From Pseudomonas sp. KUIN-1 (GTDB taxonomy: Bacteria > Pseudomonadota > Gammaproteobacteria > Pseudomonadales > Pseudomonadaceae): 64,000 nt of DNA. Below are positions 34,546-42,254 of the stretch, piece by piece. The notes beneath the pieces are model-generated. The model ran no database searches. It worked only from the letters and a program-made list of their open reading frames with translations, and was not told the DNA's origin. The stretch is from NCBI RefSeq assembly GCF_009176725.1, contig NZ_AP020337.1, positions 3,727,501-3,791,500 on the forward strand, written 5' to 3'. The translations under genes were made by a program, and so were the position numbers. Position 1 is the stretch's first letter; every line of letters starts with the position of its first letter.

Positions 34546-34933
34546 GGTCTGACTCCTGTTGGTCCTGGAAAGGTGACAGGGCCGGTCGGAGAAAAGTTTC
34601 GGCCGCCTGACGAGCGCCGGGAAACCCGCTGTGCTGAACGAGTTTTTTTATCCTGAAGAATCAACTGTCAACGTTTTGGCTCCTGATAGCCGGGATAGGG
34701 ATCCGGGTCGTACCTCCGTCAAAGCCTCGTAGTGCAAGGGCTGCGCGGGGTTCTGCAAAGTGGCCCGGCCCTTATATGCATTTAGGGTCTAAAAATATGG
34801 TTTAACGTTCTTTTGCGGAATAAAAAAGACGTTCTATAAATGGCCCCACCCCGAACGCTGTTGGTGAGGTGTCTGCCAACCGACAGCGGGTCCCGTCAGC
34901 TTTCACCCGGCTGATTACTTCCAAGGATTTGTC
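34546..34933. promoter_or_regulatory. Divergent region between ku and msuD
   Basis: No gene is visible in these 388 bp. The part near msuD holds two direct copies of ACGTTCT (34805-34811 and 34830-34836) in an AT-rich stretch that could bind an activator such as CysB. Nearer the start, CGCTGTTGG (34856-34864) and CCAACCGACAGCG (34876-34888) form an imperfect hairpin. No sigma-54 site with the required GG-N10-GC spacing was found. Confidence 0.4.
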
Positions 34934-36073
34934 ATGAACGTTTTCTGGTTTCTTCCGACTCACGGCGACGGCCATTATCTGGGCACGACAAAGGGCGCAC
35001 GTCCCGTCACCCTCAACTATTTGAAACAGGTGGCGCAGGCCGCCGATGATCTGGGTTATTACGGTGTATTGATCCCCACCGGTCGCTCCTGCGAGGATTC
35101 GTGGGTCATCGCCTCGGCGCTGGTGCCGCTGACCGAGCGCCTGAGGTATCTGGTGGCGATCCGCCCCGGGATCATCTCGCCGACCGTCTCGGCACGCATG
35201 GCCGCCACGCTGGATCGTCTTTCCGGCGGCCGGCTGCTGATCAACGTGGTGACCGGTGGCGACCCGGACGAAAACCGTGGCGATGGCAGCTTTCTCGACC
35301 ACAGTGAGCGCTATGAAGTTACCGACGAATTTCTGAAAATCTGGCGCCGCGTCCTGCAGGGCGAAGCGGTCGACTTCGAAGGCAAGCACTTGCGCGTGCA
35401 GAACGCCAAGGCGCTTTACCCGCCGATTCAACAACCCTACCCGCCGCTGTACTTCGGTGGTTCCTCCGACGCGGCGCATGACCTTGCGGCCGATCAGGTG
35501 GACGTGTACCTGACCTGGGGCGAGCCTCCGGCAGCCGTAGCGCAGAAGCTCGCCGATGTACGTGAACGGGCAGCGCGCAAGGGACGCACCGTGAAGTTCG
35601 GCATTCGCCTGCACGTGATCGTGCGCGAAACCAGCGAAGAAGCCTGGAAAGCTGCCAGCACGCTGATCGAACACATCAGCGATGACACCATTGCTGCAGC
35701 GCAGAAGTCCTTTTCGCGTTTTGATTCCGAAGGTCAGCGGCGCATGGCCGCGCTGCACGACGGGCGCCGCGACAACCTGGAGATCGCGCCCAACCTGTGG
35801 GCCGGTGTCGGCCTGGTGCGCGGCGGTGCAGGCACGGCGCTGGTCGGCAATCCCGAAGAGGTCGCGGCACGCATCAAGGAATACGCCGACCTGGGCATCG
35901 AGAGCTTCATTTTCTCGGGTTATCCGCATCTTGAAGAAGCCTACCGCTTCGCCGAACTGGTCTTCCCGCTGCTGCCTGAGCCTTACGCCAGCCTCGCCGG
36001 GCGCGGCATCACCAACCTGACGGGCCCGTTCGGCGAAATGATCGCCAACGATCTGCCCCCGCAGGCCAAGTGA
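34934..36073 (+). CDS. msuD: FMNH2-dependent alkanesulfonate/methanesulfonate monooxygenase
   Basis: This 379-residue enzyme of the bacterial luciferase family begins [19 protein letters not shown]. It keeps the SsuD-type active-site stretch [37 protein letters not shown] and the conserved HSERY. It splits sulfonates to an aldehyde and sulfite with reduced FMN and O2, feeding sulfur assimilation. The sfnR gene overlaps its stop codon by one base, so they are cotranscribed. The symbol msuD rather than ssuD is chosen because of sfnR and the absence of ssuABC. The FMN reductase at 17783 may be its partner. Confidence 0.85.
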   Translation: MNVFWFLPTHGDGHYLGTTKGARPVTLNYLKQVAQAADDLGYYGVLIPTGRSCEDSWVIASALVPLTERLRYLVAIRPGIISPTVSARMAATLDRLSGGRLLINVVTGGDPDENRGDGSFLDHSERYEVTDEFLKIWRRVLQGEAVDFEGKHLRVQNAKALYPPIQQPYPPLYFGGSSDAAHDLAADQVDVYLTWGEPPAAVAQKLADVRERAARKGRTVKFGIRLHVIVRETSEEAWKAASTLIEHISDDTIAAAQKSFSRFDSEGQRRMAALHDGRRDNLEIAPNLWAGVGLVRGGAGTALVGNPEEVAARIKEYADLGIESFIFSGYPHLEEAYRFAELVFPLLPEPYASLAGRGITNLTGPFGEMIANDLPPQAK

Positions 36074-37179
36074 TGTCCGGGCAACTGCTGACCTTACCCC
36101 ACTCGCCTGCGCTGGCCACCTCGATCAGGGCCACTGCGCAGGTGTTCGAAGACCCCAAGTCGCGATCCCTGCTCGCTCACGTACGCCAGGTTGCGCCCAG
36201 CGATGCCAGTGTGCTGATCATCGGCGAGACCGGCACCGGCAAGGAACTGGTTGCTCGCCACGTCCACGAACTGAGCGCCCGCCGCGACAAACCGTTCGTG
36301 GCGGTCAACTGCGGCGCGTTCTCCGAGAACCTGATCGAGGCCGAGCTGTTCGGCCACGAAAAAGGCGCGTTCACCGGAGCGATCAGCGCCAAGGCCGGCT
36401 GGTTTGAAGAGGCCAACGGCGGCACGCTGTTTCTCGATGAGATCGGCGACCTGCCCATGACCTTGCAGGTCAAATTGCTGCGCGTGCTTCAGGAGCGTGA
36501 AGTAGTGCGTCTGGGCTCGCGAAAGAGTGTGCCCATTGATGTAAGGGTGCTCGCAGCCACCAATGTGCAACTGGAAAAAGCCATCAACGCCGGGCATTTT
36601 CGCGAGGACCTTTACTACCGGCTCGACGTGGTCAATCTGGAATTGAGCCCGCTGCGCGAGCGGCCGGGCGATATCCTGCCCCTGGCCCGGCACTTCATAG
36701 AGGTCTACAGCCAGCGGCTGCGGCATGGTCCGGTGCGGATCAGCCCCGAAGCCGAGCACAAGCTCAAGACCTACAGCTGGCCAGGCAATATTCGCGAGCT
36801 GGAAAACGTCATCCATCACACCCTGCTGGTGTGCCGTGAAGGTGTCATTCAGCGTGATGACCTGCGCATGTCGAACCTTAGAATCGAGCGTCAGGATGAA
36901 CACAACCCGCCTGACGAATCCGCCGAGCAACTGCTCAACCGGGCGTTTCAGAAACTGTTTGAAGAACAGGCCGGTGCCTTGCACGAGAAGGTCGAAGATA
37001 CGTTGCTCAGAACCGCCTATCGCTTCTGCCACCACAACCAGGTGCACACGGCCAGCCTGCTGGGCCTGACCCGCAACGTCACGCGCACACGTCTGATCAA
37101 GATTGGCGAGCTGGCGGTCAACAAACGCAGGCCGGGTGAAAATGTCCAGGGCGACCGCATGCTGCACCTGTCGGTGTGA
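36073..37179 (+). CDS. sfnR: Sigma-54-dependent activator SfnR
   Basis: This 368-residue enhancer-binding protein has an AAA+ domain and no receiver domain. Visible motifs are Walker [16 protein letters not shown], the sigma-54 contact loop [12 protein letters not shown], Walker [11 protein letters not shown] and the R-finger region [20 protein letters not shown]. The C-terminal helix-turn-helix is near [20 protein letters not shown]. Lack of an N-terminal sensor domain suggests control by its amount. The ATG at 36073 overlaps the msuD stop. SfnR-type proteins switch on genes for sulfone and sulfonate use during sulfur starvation. Confidence 0.87.
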   Translation: MSGQLLTLPHSPALATSIRATAQVFEDPKSRSLLAHVRQVAPSDASVLIIGETGTGKELVARHVHELSARRDKPFVAVNCGAFSENLIEAELFGHEKGAFTGAISAKAGWFEEANGGTLFLDEIGDLPMTLQVKLLRVLQEREVVRLGSRKSVPIDVRVLAATNVQLEKAINAGHFREDLYYRLDVVNLELSPLRERPGDILPLARHFIEVYSQRLRHGPVRISPEAEHKLKTYSWPGNIRELENVIHHTLLVCREGVIQRDDLRMSNLRIERQDEHNPPDESAEQLLNRAFQKLFEEQAGALHEKVEDTLLRTAYRFCHHNQVHTASLLGLTRNVTRTRLIKIGELAVNKRRPGENVQGDRMLHLSV

Positions 37180-37189
37180 AGGCCCAGAC

Positions 37190-37230
37190 CGATGACGCGG
37201 AGCGTCACGAACGGCATTCCCACGCTGGAG
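37190..37230. repeat. Left part of an interrupted palindromic repeat unit
   Basis: The sequence carries TGACGCGGAGCGTCA and GGCATTCCCACGCTGGAG and is the same module as at 21968-22010 and in the array after the insertion sequence. It stops at 37230, where the IS begins. The unit resumes at 38683 with GAGCGTGAGGAACG. Confidence 0.75.
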
Positions 37231-37272
37231 TGGTGTGACCCCCGAAGGTTGGATGCAACCTTTGGAGGCGTC

Positions 37273-37812
37273 ATGGGTAAATATACAGAGCAGGCAAAAC
37301 TCGCAGCCGTGAAAGAGTATTGTGCCGGCAAGGCAGGTTTGAGGGATGTTGCGCATCGCCACGATGTGGACTTTTCCTGCCTTCGTCAGTGGGTCGCGGC
37401 TTATCAGATCCACGGCCCAGCCGCTCTTAAAGAGAAAAGGCGACAGCGTTACAGTGACGAATTCAAGCTAGCTGTTTTGAAGCGCATGCATGATGAGCGA
37501 TTATCACTGCGCCAGACAGCGGCCTTGTTCGATATCCGTCAGTTCGGCATCATCAATCTATGGCAGCGCCTTTTTGACGAAGGTGCTCTTAACGCATCCT
37601 CAAAGCCCCCTAAGAAAGTTGGACGCCCAAGAAAGATGACGACGCCCCTTCCCCCTGTGAACTCCGCTCCGATCAACGATGAATCGCGCTCGCGTGACGA
37701 GTTGCTTGCCGAGGTGAAGCAACTGCGGATGGAGGTCGATTATCTAAAAAAGCTCGATGCCTTGGTTCAGAAGAAGCAACGAATAGCGCAGCAGAAAAAG
37801 CGCAAATCGTGA
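37273..37812 (+). CDS. IS150-type transposase OrfA
   Basis: This 179-residue protein has two helix-turn-helix segments for binding the IS ends (AAVKEYCAGKAGLRDVAHRH, LAVLKRMHDERLSLRQTAAL), a basic linker (KPPKKVGRPRKMTT) and a C-terminal leucine-zipper-like stretch (RDELLAEVKQLRMEVDYLKK). This is the normal OrfA architecture. ATG 37273 (MGKYTEQAKLAAV) is used because it lies just inside the left end and after TTTGGAGG; the upstream extension would cross the IS boundary. OrfA alone usually regulates transposition. Confidence 0.9.
   Translation: MGKYTEQAKLAAVKEYCAGKAGLRDVAHRHDVDFSCLRQWVAAYQIHGPAALKEKRRQRYSDEFKLAVLKRMHDERLSLRQTAALFDIRQFGIINLWQRLFDEGALNASSKPPKKVGRPRKMTTPLPPVNSAPINDESRSRDELLAEVKQLRMEVDYLKKLDALVQKKQRIAQQKKRKS
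37746..37752 (+). other. Programmed -1 ribosomal frameshift site A-AAA-AAG
   Basis: The heptamer AAAAAAG sits in the orfA frame as CTA AAA AAG, the canonical A_AAA_AAG slippery site of IS150-type elements. A -1 slip joins the frame of orfB at base 37752. It would give an OrfAB transposase of 160 + 298 = 458 residues. Confidence 0.85.
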
Positions 37813-38648
37813 TGGAACTGAGGCCTTTACATCCTCTGGACGGCCTGCTGAAGTTTGCCGGTCTGGCACGCAGCACTTTTTACTATCAACAAAAGGTACT
37901 GCTGGCAGATGACAAATACGCCGGGCTGAAAGACCTGATTCAGGCAACTTTCTACGAGCACAAGGGCCGGTATGGCTATCGTCGCATCACGGCAGCTTTG
38001 CGCAGGGCGGGCCATCTTGTGAACCACAAGACGGTGCAGAAACTAATGGGGCAGCTAGGCCTGAAGAGCCTGATACGCGTGAAGAAATACCGTTCCTACA
38101 AAGGCGAAACAGGCAAGGCCGCGCCTAACCTGCTAAAGCGTGATTTCAAAGCGCAATACCTTAACCAGAAATGGGCCACCGACGTGACCGAATTCAAAGT
38201 AGGAGGCCAGAAACTCTATCTGTCGCCGATCATGGATCTGTACAGCGGCGAAATCATTTCCTATGCGATTGCCAGGCGCCCGCTGTACTCCATGGTCGAC
38301 GAAATGCTTGAAGGAGCATTTAAGCGGCTTGGACCGCATGAAAAGCCGATTTTGCATTCCGACCAGGGCTGGCAATATCGGATGCCTATTTACCAGCGAC
38401 TGCTCAATGAGAATTCGATCGCAGCCAGCATGTCGCGCAAGGGTAACTGCTACGACAACGCGGCTATTGAGAGCTTTTTTAGCACGCTGAAATCCGAATT
38501 TTTCTACCTGAACAAATTTAACGATCTGGATGAGCTTCAAGCGGGTATCGAAGAGTACATTGAGTATTACAATCACTCACGCATAAAACTGAAGCTTAAC
38601 GGCCTGAGTCCTGTGGAATACAGAATGCAGGCCGCCAAGGCAGCGTAG
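37812..38648 (+). CDS. IS150-type transposase OrfB (DDE integrase domain)
   Basis: This 278-residue reading frame holds an HTH_21 region (YEHKGRYGYRRITAALRRAG) and an rve integrase core. The catalytic triad is visible as D in WATDVTEF, D in ILHSDQGWQY and E in NAAIESFFSTLKSEF. The frame is open from 37752, so the active form is probably the OrfAB fusion made by frameshifting. Independent initiation at ATG 37812, overlapping the orfA stop, is also possible. No internal stops or indels were seen. Confidence 0.92.
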   Translation: MELRPLHPLDGLLKFAGLARSTFYYQQKVLLADDKYAGLKDLIQATFYEHKGRYGYRRITAALRRAGHLVNHKTVQKLMGQLGLKSLIRVKKYRSYKGETGKAAPNLLKRDFKAQYLNQKWATDVTEFKVGGQKLYLSPIMDLYSGEIISYAIARRPLYSMVDEMLEGAFKRLGPHEKPILHSDQGWQYRMPIYQRLLNENSIAASMSRKGNCYDNAAIESFFSTLKSEFFYLNKFNDLDELQAGIEEYIEYYNHSRIKLKLNGLSPVEYRMQAAKAA

Positions 38649-38682
38649 GTGGATAATTGTCCAACCTTCGGGGGTCACACCA

Positions 38683-38975
38683 GAGCGTGAGGAACGATAG
38701 CTGTCCGGAAGAACACCATCGTGCCCATGCTCCGCGGCGCTGCGCCAAGAGCTGACGCAGAGCGCCATGAACGGCATTGCCACGCTGGAGCGTGAGGAAC
38801 GATAGGTGCTCGCGAGAACACTATCGTGCCCATGCTCCGCGGCGCTGCGCCAAGAGCTGACGCAGAGCGCCATGAACGGCATTGCCACGCTGGAGCCTGA
38901 GGAACGAGAGGTGCTCGCGAGAACACTATCGTACCCATGCTCCGCGTGGGTATGCATTTCCGGACGCTCTGCGTC
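38683..38975. repeat. Tandem array of about 105-bp palindromic repeat units
   Basis: Units start at 38686, 38791 and 38896, exactly 105 bp apart, with (C/G)TGAGGAACGA followed by GAACAC(C/T)ATCGT, CCCATGCTCCGCG, GACGCAGAGCGCCATGAACG and GCCACGCTGGAG. The third unit diverges after its middle and ends GCGTGGGTATGC, GACGCTCTGCGTCC. The partial unit before the IS (37190-37230) shows that the array was longer before insertion. The repeats contain hairpins and no reading frame. Confidence 0.85.
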
Positions 38976-38996
38976 CTCTTCTGAGCAAGCGGCGCC

Positions 38997-40400
38997 TTAC
39001 GACAAATGTATCGCCAGCGCCTTGGCCTGGATCGCCACGTCGGTTACTGCGGTGCTTTCCCACCACATGCCGCGCAATGGCGGGCCCATGGCGAACAGGC
39101 GTGCCGAGTACTGACCGTGTGCGTCAAGTACTGCGCCCGCAGCGTCGGCAGCGATGCCGAGTGCCAGCGGGCCGGGCTGGATCAGCCCGCGTGCCAGCAA
39201 CTGCCGGGGCAACGGGCGATCCACGCGTCGCCAGTCGTACTCGATGCCGGTGGAGTTGATCAGCGCATCGCCGCTGATCTGCGTCGGCTGACTCTCACCG
39301 CGCCGACGCACGCTGATCTGTACCTGACCTGAGGGCAGGCTGGCCACGCCCTGCAACGAGGCCGCGTCAATGCTCAACCGCCCTTGCCTGATCAGCCGCG
39401 CCAGCAGCGCAGCGCTCGGTGGCGGGGAGCGATGGTGGTGGCTCTCCCACCAAGGCCTTACATGACGGACGAACTGGCGGCGCTGCTGATCGCTGGCCTG
39501 ATTCCACAGCCGGCCGACGTTGGCGCGCACGGTGTCCAGCGGGGCCTGCCAGTCAATGCCGCTCTCGATGGCCAGCTCGCACTGTTCGCGCACTTTGCGC
39601 AACAGTTGCCGAGTAGTGCGAATACTCGGGTCCTGAGCGAGAAAATCAGACCATTCCGGCGGCTGACGCCGGACATGCGGCAACAGGCCGTGCCGGGAAA
39701 ATATCTGGATGGGCCCACGATGCCCGGCCGTTTCCAGCGAAACCAGCGCATCGACCATGGTCAGCCCCGAGCCGATGATCAGCACCCTCGACTGCGGATC
39801 GAGCTTTCTCATCACCGCCACATCCCAGGGGTCCAGGGCTGCCGAGTTCAGCTCGTTCGAATCACGTCGCGGAGTACGTGAAGCCGCGTACATGCCGGTC
39901 GCCAGCACGGCCCGGCTGCCACGCAGCATACGACCGTCGCCCAGCGAGACACTCACGCCATCTGCATCGACCTGCAGGTCCACTGCCTCGCCGGGCACAT
40001 GCACGGCGGTCGAGCCAAAGGCTTCAGCAGCGCTTCGGGCTTCACGCAGTCGCTGCTGGACATAAAGCCCGAACACACCGCGCGGCGGGAACAGCTCGGC
40101 GACCGGGACCCTCTGCTCGGCGGCTTCAGGCCAGCCACCGGCAGCCAGATAGTCAGTCAGCCACTGGGTGAGGTCATCCGGGTTGTCCGGATCGACGCTC
40201 ATCCGTGCAGCGTTGCCATTGAGTGTATGGCCCGGCTCCGTCGCACTGTAGGCCTCGCCCCTGCCGAGTTCGCTGCGGGTTTCGATGATCAGGATTCGGC
40301 GCCGGCCCGGTCTGCGCAGCAGTTGCGCCGCCAGCATGGTCCCGCTCAGACCGCCGCCGATGATCAGAATGTCAGCCGTCTGGTGGGAATCTTCGATCAT
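38997..40400 (-). CDS. FAD/NAD(P)-binding protein, YdhS-like
   Basis: This 467-residue protein begins with a dinucleotide-binding fold (ADILIIGGGLSGTMLAAQLL) and the second strand glutamate (ILIIETRSELGRGEAYSAT). It has a second GxGxxM segment, RVLIIGSGLTMVDALVSLE, and the C-terminal GPPLRGMWWESTAVTDVAIQ. These fit the NAD_binding_9 family, whose E. coli member YdhS has no assigned reaction. CGAGG precedes the ATG. It is followed by the XRE-cupin gene upstream on the same strand, 42 bp away, suggesting a shared transcript. Confidence 0.8.
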   Translation of the reverse strand: MIEDSHQTADILIIGGGLSGTMLAAQLLRRPGRRRILIIETRSELGRGEAYSATEPGHTLNGNAARMSVDPDNPDDLTQWLTDYLAAGGWPEAAEQRVPVAELFPPRGVFGLYVQQRLREARSAAEAFGSTAVHVPGEAVDLQVDADGVSVSLGDGRMLRGSRAVLATGMYAASRTPRRDSNELNSAALDPWDVAVMRKLDPQSRVLIIGSGLTMVDALVSLETAGHRGPIQIFSRHGLLPHVRRQPPEWSDFLAQDPSIRTTRQLLRKVREQCELAIESGIDWQAPLDTVRANVGRLWNQASDQQRRQFVRHVRPWWESHHHRSPPPSAALLARLIRQGRLSIDAASLQGVASLPSGQVQISVRRRGESQPTQISGDALINSTGIEYDWRRVDRPLPRQLLARGLIQPGPLALGIAADAAGAVLDAHGQYSARLFAMGPPLRGMWWESTAVTDVAIQAKALAIHLS

Positions 40401-40442
40401 CGAACAGTGCCTCGCTGGGGTGGCTGTAAAAGAATGGGAAGG

Positions 40443-41012
40443 TCAGAGCACGACGTTACGCACGAAGCGCAGGGGCACATCGGCGTCGTTGCAGTAGCGG
40501 TGCGGCTGATTGCTGGGGAACATGAAGAACTCGCCCGCCCCTACCTGCTGCATGGCCGCAGGGTCGGCAAAGCGCAACGTCAGATGCCCTTCGACGACGT
40601 AGACCTGTTCACTCCAGCCATCGGGATCGGCCTCCGAGACATAGGCGTCCCCAGGCTGCAGACAGAATTCCCACAACTCCACCTCGCGCCGGGCAACGGC
40701 CCTGGCCAGCAACACCGCTTTGCTGCCGGCAATCGTACCGGCCCATGCCAGCTCGTTGATGCGGCTGTAATCGCGATTTTCGGGCGCCTGGATCAGGTCG
40801 CTGAACGCCACTTCCAGGGCTTCGGCCACGCGGTCCAGGGTCGCCAGGCTGACGTTTTTCTCGCCGGCCTCGATAGCGACCAGCATGCGTCGGCTGACTC
40901 CGGACTTTTCCGCCAGCGCCGTCTGGCTGAGGTCCGCACTGTTACGCAGACGCCGCACGTTCTGGCTGACGTGCTGCAGCACCGGAGGGCGCTGGGAATT
41001 TTCTTTGTGCAT
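40443..41012 (-). CDS. XRE-family regulator with C-terminal cupin domain
   Basis: This 189-residue protein has an N-terminal helix-turn-helix (VRRLRNSADLSQTALAEKSG, VSRRMLVAIEAGEKNVSLAT) and a C-terminal cupin (EQVYVVEGHLTLRF, AGEFFMFPSNQPHRYCN with the likely ligand His). Such regulators often sense a small metabolite and control a nearby exporter or catabolic gene. The divergent DMT transporter is the likely target. The start is taken at ATG 41012; a GTG at 41024 would add four residues, and neither has a strong ribosome site. Confidence 0.85.
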   Translation of the reverse strand: MHKENSQRPPVLQHVSQNVRRLRNSADLSQTALAEKSGVSRRMLVAIEAGEKNVSLATLDRVAEALEVAFSDLIQAPENRDYSRINELAWAGTIAGSKAVLLARAVARREVELWEFCLQPGDAYVSEADPDGWSEQVYVVEGHLTLRFADPAAMQQVGAGEFFMFPSNQPHRYCNDADVPLRFVRNVVL

Positions 41013-41123
41013 GCTGGTGCTCACATCAAACCGTTGCGCATTATACTGCCCAGCCCAGGGACACTGTCAGGGTGTTCAGCCTCTCATCGCGCACATGGCA
41101 ATTAACAGGAATCCGGAGCTGAC

Positions 41124-42059
41124 ATGAAGTCTATCAGCCGCATACCCCGCATCAGCAAGGCAGAAGCCGTACTGATTCTGATCACCATGCTCTGGGGAGG
41201 CACCTTTCTGCTGGTCCAGCATGCGATGACTGTCAGCGGGCCGATGTTCTTCGTCGGTCTGCGCTTTGCCGCCGCAGCGCTTATCGTAGCGCTGTTTTCA
41301 ATGCAGGTGCTGCGCGGTCTTACCTTTCTCGAACTCAAGGCCGGTGTCTTCATCGGCACCGCGATCATGCTCGGCTACGGCCTGCAGACGATCGGACTGC
41401 AGACCATCCCCAGTAGTCAGTCGGCGTTCATCACGGCACTTTACGTGCCCTGCGTGCCGTTGTTGCAATGGCTGGTATTGGGCCGGCGACCAGGATTGAT
41501 GCCAACATTGGGCATCATCCTCGCCTTCACCGGGCTGATGCTGGTGGCAGGGCCGCAGGGAGCGTCCCTGCAACTCAGTTCCGGCGAGATCGTGACACTG
41601 ATCAGCACGGTGGCCATCGCCGCCGAGATCATCATGATCAGTGCCTATGCCGGTGAGGTCGATGTGCGTCGAGTCACCGTGGTGCAACTGGCCACCGCAT
41701 CGGCGCTGGCATTTCTGATGATCGTGCCCACCCAGGAACACTTGCCGGAGTTTTCCTGGTTGCTGGTGCTCAGCGCTGTGGGGCTTGGGACCATGAGTGC
41801 GGCGATCCAGATCGCCATGAACTGGGCACAGAAAAGTGTTTCGCCGACCCGCGCCACGGTGATTTATGCCGGTGAACCGGTCTGGGCCGGAATTGTCGGA
41901 AGACTCGCCGGCGAGCGTTTGCCGGGCATCGCCCTGCTGGGTGCGGCATTGATCGTGGCCGGGGTGATCGTCAGCGAAATGAAACGGCGTTCTGCGCCTG
42001 ATGAACACAACACTGTCGACGAAGAGGAAGGACAACAAGGCGCGCGCAAAGCTGAATGA
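41124..42059 (+). CDS. DMT-superfamily (EamA) transporter
   Basis: This 311-residue protein has ten predicted membrane segments in two EamA repeats (ITMLWGGTFLLVQHAMTVSG; ATVIYAGEPVWAGIVGRLAG). A charged C-terminal tail follows (KRRSAPDEHNTVDEEE). GGAG lies six bases before the ATG. It is divergent from the XRE-cupin gene with 111 bp between the likely starts, a common regulator-exporter layout. It probably exports an amino acid or related metabolite, but the substrate is unknown. Confidence 0.87.
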   Translation: MKSISRIPRISKAEAVLILITMLWGGTFLLVQHAMTVSGPMFFVGLRFAAAALIVALFSMQVLRGLTFLELKAGVFIGTAIMLGYGLQTIGLQTIPSSQSAFITALYVPCVPLLQWLVLGRRPGLMPTLGIILAFTGLMLVAGPQGASLQLSSGEIVTLISTVAIAAEIIMISAYAGEVDVRRVTVVQLATASALAFLMIVPTQEHLPEFSWLLVLSAVGLGTMSAAIQIAMNWAQKSVSPTRATVIYAGEPVWAGIVGRLAGERLPGIALLGAALIVAGVIVSEMKRRSAPDEHNTVDEEEGQQGARKAE

Positions 42060-42210
42060 ACAGCGGGTATCTCCAGCCATGAAACACCTTGTTTCCTCGA
42101 AACTGCGTCAACGACCTTTCGTTGTATTAGAAGCAATTATTTACTGAATTAAAAAAGCAGACACTTTTTGTAGGAAATTTCGGAAACCGTCCCTTTGGTA
42201 TCGGAGTGTC

Positions 42211-42226
42211 TGGCACGTATGATGCT
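42211..42226 (+). promoter_or_regulatory. Sigma-54-like promoter upstream of the mrp operon
   Basis: TGGCACGTATGATGCT matches TGGCACG-N4-TTGCW at all but one defined position, with GG and GC 10 bases apart. A start near 42237 would leave a leader of about 18 nt before the ATG at 42255, short but possible. A TTGACA at 42226-42231 overlaps it but has no -10 box before the gene. Confidence 0.6.
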
Positions 42227-42254
42227 TGACATTCCCCTGCAGAATTAGAAGCCT

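Larger units (their letters stand above)
37231..38682 (+). mobile_element. Complete IS3-family (IS150-type) insertion sequence
   Basis: The element is 1452 bp long. Its ends are perfect 23-bp inverted repeats at 37231-37253 and 38660-38682, beginning TGGTGTGACCCCCGAAGG and ending in the complementary CA. A 3-bp target duplication GAG stands at 37228-37230 and 38683-38685. It carries orfA and orfB in overlapping frames with a slippery heptamer, so it looks intact and potentially active. It lies inside a palindromic repeat, not in a gene. Confidence 0.93.

Noticed and set aside
34546..34933. Possible sigma-54 promoter upstream of msuD.
   Set aside because: Several GG and GC pairs were tested; none has the required 10-base spacing with a TGGCA-like -24 box.
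38683..38975. Regularly spaced repeats considered as a CRISPR array.
   Set aside because: The repeating unit is 105 bp with no short repeat/unique spacer pattern, and no cas genes are present. It fits tandem palindromic elements.
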